Assembly: GCA_015487515.1 (NCBI GenBank)
Contig: WFPQ01000045.1
Coordinates: forward strand, 1-5,475
Direction of reading: 5' to 3'
DNA from: Hyphomicrobiales bacterium
Lineage (GTDB): Bacteria > Pseudomonadota > Alphaproteobacteria > Rhizobiales > Devosiaceae
Length of the DNA stretch: 5,475 bases
Part shown: piece after piece, positions 1-5,475 of the stretch
Layout: every line of letters starts with the position of its first letter
How positions within the stretch are numbered: the stretch's first letter is position 1
Notes under the pieces: generated by a model
Database searches by the model: none
What the model was told of the DNA's origin: nothing
What the model saw: the letters and a program-made list of their open reading frames with translations, nothing else
Made by a program: the position numbers and the translations under genes

Positions 1-607
1 CGGTATGCTTGAAAACGATTCTGCACAGATCATAAAGCCTTTGCAGGCCGAACTTTTCCTCGTGAACGGCAATCTGGAAAACGCTGTCGGCGGAAGTGTA
101 GAATATGGGCTTGCCGGTGCGCACGTGCTCCTCGCCAAGTTCCTCGATTATTTCGGTGCCCGAGGCATGCTTGTCACCCAGGATTCCAGGCAATTCGGCT
201 TCCTCTATTATGGCCTCGATCATCTCCTGGGGAAATGCGGGCTCGATATCGGGGAAATAACCCCAGGTGAACGGCACCGGCAGTCCGGCTATCTCCCAAT
301 GGCCCGATGGAGTGTCCTTGCCCACGGAAATCTGACGGCCGACCCCCCAGATTCCACCCTGGGGGTTGCTGTCCAGATTCGGAGGAACGGTGCCGCAAGA
401 CAATTCCACCGCCGCACCAAGACCAAGCTTGTTCAGATTTGCAACATTTAAGGGGCCGGAGCGCAATCCTTCAATGTCGCAGGAACCCTCGGCGCAGGCC
501 TGGGCAATATGCAGGACCGTATTGGCCCCCGCATCGCCAAAATCCGCAGCATCAGGTGCCCCCCCGATACCGACACTGTCAAGAACACAAATGATCGCCC
601 TTGGCAT
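1..607 (-). CDS. deoB: Phosphopentomutase DeoB, N-terminal half (cut by window edge)
   Basis: Interconverts deoxyribose-1-phosphate and deoxyribose-5-phosphate (also ribose phosphates) in the cytoplasm, linking nucleoside phosphorolysis to the aldolase step. Reading the minus strand from the ATG at 607-605 gives 202 codons before the left edge; full-length DeoB is about 400 residues, so about half is missing. Visible family motifs are the N-terminal metal-site stretch [13 protein letters not shown] (Asp10), [10 protein letters not shown] at residues 97-105 with Thr99 matching the phosphorylated catalytic Thr of alkaline-phosphatase-superfamily mutases, [31 protein letters not shown] and HEEKFGL. 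The order matches E. coli DeoB throughout. The start fits because [10 protein letters not shown] aligns with the usual N-terminus and an AAGG lies 8 nt upstream. It follows deoA by 56 nt and is probably cotranscribed. A G7 run covers codons 15-17. The missing half lies outside the window, so integrity of the gene is not testable here. Confidence 0.96.
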   Translation of the reverse strand, partial: MPRAIICVLDSVGIGGAPDAADFGDAGANTVLHIAQACAEGSCDIEGLRSGPLNVANLNKLGLGAAVELSCGTVPPNLDSNPQGGIWGVGRQISVGKDTPSGHWEIAGLPVPFTWGYFPDIEPAFPQEMIEAIIEEAELPGILGDKHASGTEIIEELGEEHVRTGKPIFYTSADSVFQIAVHEEKFGLQRLYDLCRIVFKHT

Positions 608-619
608 CACCCCCCCCTT
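608..619 (-). promoter_or_regulatory. deoB ribosome binding site containing a G8 run
   Basis: On the minus strand the start codon is preceded by AAGGGGGGGGTG, with AAGG 8 nt from the ATG, so this is the likely Shine-Dalgarno. The eight consecutive G residues (617-610) are unusual: a change in run length would alter the spacing between the binding site and the start. It supports the ATG at 607 as the deoB start. The rest of the 56-nt spacer (620-663) shows no convincing promoter or terminator. Confidence 0.6.
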
Positions 620-663
620 CGATCATAATCAAACCGGACCTGGTCAGTGGTGGCCGGCAATGG

Positions 664-1980
664 TCATTTGTCAACCTGCTCCATAATGATGGGACCGTCC
701 GCTGGCGTCCCGTCAAACTCGAATACCTCGTTCAGTATCCGGCGAGCCCGCGATACACCGTCTTCGTCAAGGGCATGGACCCGGGCCACCGGAATGTCCC
801 GGTCAACATGGTCTCCGATCATGGCCAGGCGGTCAAAACCGACCCTTAAATCAATATTGTCATCAGGCAAGGTACGGCCACCGCCAAGCTCGACGACGGC
901 CATGCCGATTTTCATGGTATCCATGGAGCTTATTTTTCCACCCTTTTCAATGAAAACATCACGGATTACCGGTGCTGGGGGCAAATATGCACCCATTTTT
1001 TCAACAAAATCACCCGGACCGCCAAGCAAGGAAACCATCCGGGAAAATTTTTCCAGGGCCCGGCCCGATTCAAGGGCATCCCCGGCCATGGCCAGTGCCC
1101 CCTGGACATCATGGCAGCGCCCGGCCATGACCAGGGCCCTGGCAGCCAGTTGCAGGGTCACTTCCTCAAGACGTGAATCGACAAATTTCCTGTTCAGGAA
1201 TTCCACCGCATTTTTCATTTCCAGCCCGTTCCCGGCTGCCGAGGCCAGCGGCTGGTTCATGTCGGTGACAAGGGCCGAGGTCTTCATGCCGGCCCCGTTT
1301 GCAACCTTTACAAGGGATCCGGCCAGCTCCCTTGCCTCCTCAAGGGTCTTCATGAAGGCGCCGGAACCGCACTTGACATCCAGAACCAGAACATCAAGAC
1401 CGGCGGCAAGCTTCTTTGAAAGGATGGAAGCGGTTATGAGGGAAACATTTTCGACGGTCGCGGTCACGTCGCGCAGGGCATAAAGGGCCCGGTCGGCCGG
1501 GGCAAGGTTATCCGTCTGCCCGATTATGGCACAGCCAGCCTCCCTGACGGTCTTGCGAAACAGCCCGGTGTCCGGACTCGTGCAATAGCCGGGGATGGAA
1601 TCAAACTTGTCCAGGGTGCCACCGGTATGGCCGAGGCCGCGCCCCGAGATCATGGGCACGTAAACACCGCAGGCGGCAAGAACGGGAGCCAGCACAAGGG
1701 AGACATTGTCCCCGACCCCGCCGGTGGAATGCTTGTCAACCACCGGCCCGTCCAGATCAGACCAGTCGAGCACATCGCCGCTGTCGCGCATGGCCATGGT
1801 CAGGGCAATCCGTTCATCAATGTCCATCTGCCGGAAATATACGGCCATGGCAAAGGCCGCGGCCTGGGCATCGGAAACACGGCCCCTGGTAAAACCATCC
1901 ATGAAGCGGGAGATTTCCTCCGCCGAAAGCTTTTTGCCATCGCGCTTTCTTGCAATCACCTGCTGGGGAAGAAATACCAT
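664..1980 (-). CDS. deoA: Thymidine phosphorylase DeoA
   Basis: Catalyses phosphate-dependent cleavage of thymidine (and deoxyuridine) to the free base and 2-deoxyribose-1-phosphate in the cytoplasm. The product is 438 residues, close to the 440 of E. coli DeoA, and aligns end to end. Motifs include RKRDG at 11-15, the phosphate-binding VDKHSTGGVGD at 81-91, SGRGLGHTGGTLDK at 112-125 (the thymidine phosphorylase signature), and the pyrimidine-site residues Arg170 (ALRDVTAT), Ser185 and Lys189 (ITASILSKK), equivalent to E. coli R171, S186 and K190. NGAGMKTSALVTDMNQPLA at 228-246 and the C-terminal GMAVVELGGGR at 359-369 are also typical. The start is fixed: the ATG at 1980-1978 is directly preceded in frame by a TAA stop. 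It lies 37 nt after the aldehyde dehydrogenase stop and 56 nt before deoB, so it is probably translated from the same message. The full DeoA-like length argues against the shorter Gram-positive pyrimidine-nucleoside phosphorylase (Pdp). Nothing appears truncated or mutated. Confidence 0.97.
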   Translation of the reverse strand: MVFLPQQVIARKRDGKKLSAEEISRFMDGFTRGRVSDAQAAAFAMAVYFRQMDIDERIALTMAMRDSGDVLDWSDLDGPVVDKHSTGGVGDNVSLVLAPVLAACGVYVPMISGRGLGHTGGTLDKFDSIPGYCTSPDTGLFRKTVREAGCAIIGQTDNLAPADRALYALRDVTATVENVSLITASILSKKLAAGLDVLVLDVKCGSGAFMKTLEEARELAGSLVKVANGAGMKTSALVTDMNQPLASAAGNGLEMKNAVEFLNRKFVDSRLEEVTLQLAARALVMAGRCHDVQGALAMAGDALESGRALEKFSRMVSLLGGPGDFVEKMGAYLPPAPVIRDVFIEKGGKISSMDTMKIGMAVVELGGGRTLPDDNIDLRVGFDRLAMIGDHVDRDIPVARVHALDEDGVSRARRILNEVFEFDGTPADGPIIMEQVDK

Positions 1981-1987
1981 TTAACAA

Positions 1988-1994
1988 CACCGCC
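1988..1994 (-). promoter_or_regulatory. Likely deoA ribosome binding site
   Basis: The minus strand reads GGCGGTG here, a 6 of 7 match to the Shine-Dalgarno core GGAGGTG, followed by 7 nt (TTGTTAA) and the deoA ATG. The spacing is good. The whole aldehyde dehydrogenase-deoA spacer is only 37 nt, which leaves little space for a separate promoter. Confidence 0.5.
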
Positions 1995-2017
1995 ATTCTT
2001 GGTCATGAACCATGAAA

Positions 2018-4387
2018 TCAGACCCCGTAGGGAATCCAGACATTCTTGATCTGGGTGGCCTTCTGCAAAAAATAATCCCCGTTGAATATGTTTTCATCCA
2101 GCCAGTTCAGATCCCGGCCATTACTGGTCCAGACCTGTTTCAGATTGCCAACGGAAAGGCTTTCAACCAGTTTGGACCCCTCCCCGTCACCGGCGAACCA
2201 AAGGGAATCCACACCATCATGGCCGGCCAGGGTTTCAGCAAGAACCCGGCTCTGTCCGGTAACGATATTGATGACGCCGGCAGGCACGTCGGAGGTTTCG
2301 ATGACCTGGTAAAAGTCGGTCATTGCAAGGGGAGCCGTCTGGCTTGGAACCAGAACAACACAATTGCCCATGGCAATGGCCGGGGCCAGCATGGAAACCG
2401 AAGCCAGCAGGGCATGATCCTGCGGAGCCATGATGCCAATGACCCCCATGGGCTCGACCATGGCGGCGGCAACGGCGCGGATCGGCACATCGTGCACTGC
2501 CCCGTCATATTTGTCGGCCCAGCCGGCAAAGGCAAACAGGCGCCTGATGGAAAGGTCCACCTCCCTCCTGGCTTCCGATGGACCAAGGCCGTTCATCTGA
2601 CGCAGGCGATCGGCAAACTCCTTGCGGCGATAATCGAGATTTTCGGCCAGGTAAAACAGGATCTGGGCCCGCAGATGAGCCGGCTTCGATCCCCAGCCAA
2701 GGCCCTTTCTGGCCGCTTCGACCGCGTTCCTGATATCCTTGCGGTTGCCATCGGCCACAGCGCCGACCAGGCTGCCATCGACCCCGAAAACCTGACGGGA
2801 ATAACCGCTGTCGCCCCGGGCCTGCCTGCCGCCGACATAATTCTTTGCGGTGCGGTCAATGCCCGACAAGATCTCGACCCGGCCGGTTTTACCGGCCGGC
2901 GTTGCAGCGCACGGCTTCAGCCCGGCCTCCCAGGACGGTTTCAGATAGGAAACCATACCCTCGGCCCCCCCTTCGCGACCAAAGCCGCTTTCCCTGTAAC
3001 CACCAAAACCGGCAGAAGCATCCATCTGGTTGGTGCAGTTTATCCAGACTATGCCCGACTTTATCCTTGGGGCAATATCAAGGGCCAGGTTGATGTCCTG
3101 ACTCCATATGGAGGCGGCAAGGCCATAGCGGGTATTGTTGGCAAGGGCCACGGCCTCATCGGGGGTGCGAAAGCTCATGGCTGTCAGAACCGGCCCGAAA
3201 ATCTCCTCGGCCACCAGTGAATTGGCCGGAGAGACGCCGGTGACAAGGGTCGGCTTCAAAAAACAGCCGGTGGCGGGAACTTCCAGGTCGGGCTGATAGA
3301 TGGTGGCCCCTTCCCGCCTGCCCTTATCCAGCATTTTTTCAATTCTGCTTACCTGGACAGGATCAACCAGCGCCCCCATGTCCACGGACTTGTCAAGCGG
3401 ATCGCCAACGCGCAACCTGTCCATCCGGGACTTCAGCTTTTGCATGAAGGCCTGCTCTATACCCTCGTGGACCAGGAGCCTTGAGCCGGCACAACAGACC
3501 TCGCCCTGGTTGAACCAGATGGCATCCACCAGGCCTTCAACGGCGCTGTCCATGTCGGCATCCTCGAAAACCAGATAGGGACTCTTGCCACCGAGTTCGA
3601 GCGAAAGCCCCTTGCCGGTGCCGGCGGTGGCCCTGCGTATGATCCTGCCCACTTCGGTGGAGCCGGTAAAGGCAATCTTGTCCACATCAGGATGCTCGAC
3701 CAAGGCCGCTCCGGTGTCTCCCTCTCCGGTAACTATGTTGACCACACCGGCAGGCAAGCCGATCTGGACACAGACCTGCGCAAACAAAAGAGCAGTCAGG
3801 GGAGTGAATTCGGCCGGTTTCAAAACCAGGGTATTGCCGGCAGCAAGGGCCGGGGCGATTTTCCAGGCCAGCATCAGAAGCGGGAAATTCCACGGAATGA
3901 TCTGCCCGCAAACCCCGTAGGGCCGGTAATCCCTGAACCTGTTTTCAAGATTCTGGGCCCATCCCGCATGATGATAAAAATGGCGAATGGCCAGGGGAAT
4001 GTCGGCATCGCGGCTTTCACGGATGGGCTTGCCATTGTCCATGCTCTCAAGCACCGCAAACAGCCTGGAATTCTTTTGCAACTGACGGGCAATGGCATAA
4101 AGATATCTTGCCCGTTCGAACCCGCCAAGAGCCTGCCAGGCGGGAAGGGCGGCCCGGGCAGCCCTTACGGCCCTGTCCACATCCCTGCTGCTGCCATTGC
4201 TTATTCTTGCCAGTTCTTCACCCGTGGCCGGGTTGACGGTGGCAAGGCCGTTCTCGTGAGGGGCGAATTCACCGTCGATGAAATGGCCGAACCGGCGTGA
4301 ATTTTCATCCAGCCAGCCATTGGCCATATCTGCCGCCTCCGGAGCCGGGCCATAATCCAGACTTGCAAAAATTTCAGGAATGTTCAT
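2018..4387 (-). CDS. Two-domain aldehyde dehydrogenase, ALDH16-type
   Basis: A 789-residue NAD(P)+-dependent aldehyde dehydrogenase with a complete catalytic ALDH unit followed by a second, degenerate one. In the first unit (about residues 30-487), IIPWNFP holds Asn167, LKPAE holds Lys190, FTGSTEVG (240-247) is the cofactor loop, LELGGKSP holds the general base Glu264, GEVCCAGSR holds the nucleophile Cys298, and EEIFGPV holds Glu395. The Glu-Cys spacing of 34 equals that of human ALDH2 (E268/C302). The second unit (about 508-755) keeps the N-terminal and Rossmann part (VPAGVINIVTG, LWFAGDGEGSKLVE) but has APQD for PWN, no Lys at the LKPAE position, no Glu, and stops before any catalytic Cys. 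The protein ends in a short tail, KNVWIPYGV. This layout and length match the ALDH16 family. I chose the ATG at 4387 (MNIPEIFASLDYGPAP); an in-frame ATG at 4399 would add four residues. It begins 67 nt after deoC. Acetaldehyde released by DeoC is the likely substrate; this is inferred from position only. Confidence 0.93.
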   Translation of the reverse strand: MNIPEIFASLDYGPAPEAADMANGWLDENSRRFGHFIDGEFAPHENGLATVNPATGEELARISNGSSRDVDRAVRAARAALPAWQALGGFERARYLYAIARQLQKNSRLFAVLESMDNGKPIRESRDADIPLAIRHFYHHAGWAQNLENRFRDYRPYGVCGQIIPWNFPLLMLAWKIAPALAAGNTLVLKPAEFTPLTALLFAQVCVQIGLPAGVVNIVTGEGDTGAALVEHPDVDKIAFTGSTEVGRIIRRATAGTGKGLSLELGGKSPYLVFEDADMDSAVEGLVDAIWFNQGEVCCAGSRLLVHEGIEQAFMQKLKSRMDRLRVGDPLDKSVDMGALVDPVQVSRIEKMLDKGRREGATIYQPDLEVPATGCFLKPTLVTGVSPANSLVAEEIFGPVLTAMSFRTPDEAVALANNTRYGLAASIWSQDINLALDIAPRIKSGIVWINCTNQMDASAGFGGYRESGFGREGGAEGMVSYLKPSWEAGLKPCAATPAGKTGRVEILSGIDRTAKNYVGGRQARGDSGYSRQVFGVDGSLVGAVADGNRKDIRNAVEAARKGLGWGSKPAHLRAQILFYLAENLDYRRKEFADRLRQMNGLGPSEARREVDLSIRRLFAFAGWADKYDGAVHDVPIRAVAAAMVEPMGVIGIMAPQDHALLASVSMLAPAIAMGNCVVLVPSQTAPLAMTDFYQVIETSDVPAGVINIVTGQSRVLAETLAGHDGVDSLWFAGDGEGSKLVESLSVGNLKQVWTSNGRDLNWLDENIFNGDYFLQKATQIKNVWIPYGV

Positions 4388-4403
4388 TTCCAATCTCATC
4401 TCA

Positions 4404-4417
4404 AGGGGCCAGGGGCC
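4404..4417 (-). repeat. Tandem 7-bp repeat in the deoC-ALDH spacer
   Basis: The plus strand reads AGGGGCC twice in direct succession (4404-4410 and 4411-4417). It lies just upstream of the aldehyde dehydrogenase start region. On the transcript this is a pyrimidine-rich GGCCCCT pair, so it does not act as a ribosome binding site. Function unknown; it may be chance in GC-rich DNA. Confidence 0.6.
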
Positions 4418-4427
4418 ATGTTGCAAT

Positions 4428-4442
4428 CCGGCGCCACGCCGG
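4428..4442 (-). other. Perfect 6-bp GC hairpin in the deoC-ALDH spacer
   Basis: The minus strand reads CCGGCG-TGG-CGCCGG, a perfect inverted repeat with 6-bp arms made only of G and C and a 3-nt loop, 12 nt after the deoC stop codon. No T run follows on the transcribed strand, so it does not look like an intrinsic terminator. It could stabilise the 3' end of a processed deoC message or reduce readthrough into the next gene; this is inference. Confidence 0.55.
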
Positions 4443-4454
4443 GGGCACAGACGT

Positions 4455-5465
4455 TCAAACCATGGGCTGGCGATAATCAACAGCATAACGGCCGGTGGCC
4501 TGATGTTCGAGCTGACGCTCTATGTCGGTAAGCAAAGAAGAAGCACCAAAACGGAACAGGTGGGGCTGCAGCCATCTCGTCCCCAGTTCCTCTTTCACCA
4601 GGGCCATGTAGACAAGGGCGTCCCTGGCCGAAGAAATGCCCCCGGCCGGCTTGTAGCCGATGGCAATGCCCGTGCGCTGATAAAAATCACGGATCATGCG
4701 GATCATGGCCAGGGATGTGACCAGGTTGGCATTGACCTTCTCCTTGCCGGTGGAGGTCTTTATGAAATCGGCCCCGGCCAGCATGCAGACAAGAGAAGCC
4801 CTTGCCACATTGGTCTGGGTTGCAAGTTCGCCCGTGCCCAAAATAGTTTTCATGTGGGCATCGCCGCAGGCCTTGCGAAAAGCCTTCATCTGCTCATAAA
4901 GCCCCTGCCAGTCACCCAGGAGAACCTGTGAGCGCTCAATGACGATATCAATCTCCCTGGCGCCGGCCTCCACCGAGGCCCTGATCTCGCGCAGGCGTAT
5001 ATCAAGGGGGGTCAGACCATGGGGAAAGGCAGTGGAAACCGCCGCCACCGGAATACCGGTTCCCTCAAGGGAACTGACGGCCGTTGCAACAAAATTGTGA
5101 TAGACACAAACTGCTCCTGGTCTTATGGGCAGGTCATCGGCCCCCAGCGCCTGCAGGATATCCGGACGCACCGGCTGCCTTGCCTTTGCACAAAGGCGGC
5201 GCACCCTGCCGTCCGTATCGTCGGAATTAAGGGTGGTAAGATCAATCAGCGTTATGGCCCGTAGCAGCCAGGCTGCCTGGTACTGCTTCTTTACCGTGCG
5301 GCGGGCACCAATGGTCGCGGCCCGGCGTTCCAGGGCAGAAAGATTCATGGAAATGGAATCGATCCAGTCCGCATCCAGTTCAAAACCGGGATTGCGCCGG
5401 GCGGAAACGATGTCCCCTGGTTCCTCATCGCCGGAATCCTGGTCTTGATAATCCTTGGATTTCAA
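4455..5465 (-). CDS. deoC: Deoxyribose-phosphate aldolase DeoC, long (human-like) form; start uncertain
   Basis: Cleaves 2-deoxyribose-5-phosphate into glyceraldehyde-3-phosphate and acetaldehyde through a Schiff base, in the cytoplasm. Read from a TTG at 5465, the product is 336 residues, longer than E. coli DeoC (about 260) and near the 318 of human DERA. It follows human DERA closely: ARRTVKKQYQAAWLLRAITLIDLTTL (54-79), VCVYHNFV (119-126), GAREIDIVIERS (168-179, Asp173), LKTILGTGEL-like MKTILGTGEL (205-214), DFIKTSTGKE (Schiff-base Lys236), GYKPAGGIS (Lys272), FRFGASSLL and the tail TGRYAVDYRQPM. The start is not settled. There is no ATG before codon 40, which lies inside the conserved part; a weak GGCGGT lies 4 nt before the TTG; and the frame stays open to the window edge at 5475, so the true start may lie beyond it. 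The first 28 or so residues are acidic and not part of the conserved core. It is the first gene of the visible block. Confidence 0.95.
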   Translation of the reverse strand: MKSKDYQDQDSGDEEPGDIVSARRNPGFELDADWIDSISMNLSALERRAATIGARRTVKKQYQAAWLLRAITLIDLTTLNSDDTDGRVRRLCAKARQPVRPDILQALGADDLPIRPGAVCVYHNFVATAVSSLEGTGIPVAAVSTAFPHGLTPLDIRLREIRASVEAGAREIDIVIERSQVLLGDWQGLYEQMKAFRKACGDAHMKTILGTGELATQTNVARASLVCMLAGADFIKTSTGKEKVNANLVTSLAMIRMIRDFYQRTGIAIGYKPAGGISSARDALVYMALVKEELGTRWLQPHLFRFGASSLLTDIERQLEHQATGRYAVDYRQPMV

Positions 5466-5475
5466 TTCAACCGCC

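Noticed and set aside
579..626. 15-codon open frame from the ATG at 626 overlapping the deoB start
   Set aside because: It has no good ribosome binding site, is out of frame with deoB and has no distinctive content; probably chance.
608..663. Possible promoter or terminator between deoA and deoB
   Set aside because: No recognisable -35/-10 pair and no GC stem followed by T residues; the small GACCAGGTC palindrome has no room for a loop.
647..1483. Plus-strand open frame opposite deoA
   Set aside because: The translation is rich in Ser, Arg, Pro and Ala with no family motif, as expected for the shadow of a GC-rich gene; deoA on the other strand is certain.
1998..2013. Short inverted repeat TGGT-n5-ACCA in the ALDH-deoA spacer
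   Set aside because: The stem is only 4 bp and has no T run or flanking pairing, so it is within chance expectation.
2012..3220. Long open plus-strand frame of about 400 codons opposite the aldehyde dehydrogenase
   Set aside because: It is antisense to a strongly supported ALDH gene, its translation shows no recognisable motif, and long antisense frames are expected opposite GC-rich coding sequence.
4388..4486. Upstream ATG at 4486 as start of the dehydrogenase, overlapping deoC
   Set aside because: The 33 extra residues, containing CPRRGAG and HGPWP, do not resemble any ALDH N-terminus and read through the hairpin; homologous proteins begin near the MNIPEIF-like segment.

Overview
The window is a compact block of four genes, all on the minus strand and running right to left: deoC (deoxyribose-phosphate aldolase), a two-domain ALDH16-type aldehyde dehydrogenase, deoA (thymidine phosphorylase) and the first half of deoB (phosphopentomutase). 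Spacers are 67, 37 and 56 nt. I see no terminator inside the block and no gene on the plus strand. This looks like one deoxynucleoside-catabolism operon whose two ends lie outside the window: the beginning of deoC is at the right edge and the second half of deoB is cut at the left edge.

The genes form a connected route. DeoA splits thymidine or deoxyuridine to the base and deoxyribose-1-phosphate. DeoB isomerises that to deoxyribose-5-phosphate. DeoC cleaves it to glyceraldehyde-3-phosphate and acetaldehyde. The aldehyde dehydrogenase, lying directly after deoC, is well placed to oxidise the acetaldehyde to acetate. The last step is inferred from gene position; the first three rest on strong family motifs.

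The DNA is GC-rich (roughly 55-60% by eye) and densely coding. The long, human-like form of DERA next to a bacterial ALDH16 with an intact active site suggests a Gram-negative bacterium, most likely an alphaproteobacterium. That taxonomic guess comes from gene type and order and is not proven by the sequence.

Region by region: 1-607 is deoB (5' half); 608-663 is a spacer with a G8 run at the ribosome binding site; 664-1980 is deoA; 1981-2017 is a short spacer with a plausible Shine-Dalgarno; 2018-4387 is the ALDH16-type gene; 4388-4454 is a spacer holding a perfect 6-bp hairpin and a 7-bp tandem repeat; 4455-5465 or beyond is deoC. The most interesting item is the two-domain aldehyde dehydrogenase built into the deo operon. 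Nothing here points to a wholly undescribed system; the rest is ordinary metabolic DNA.
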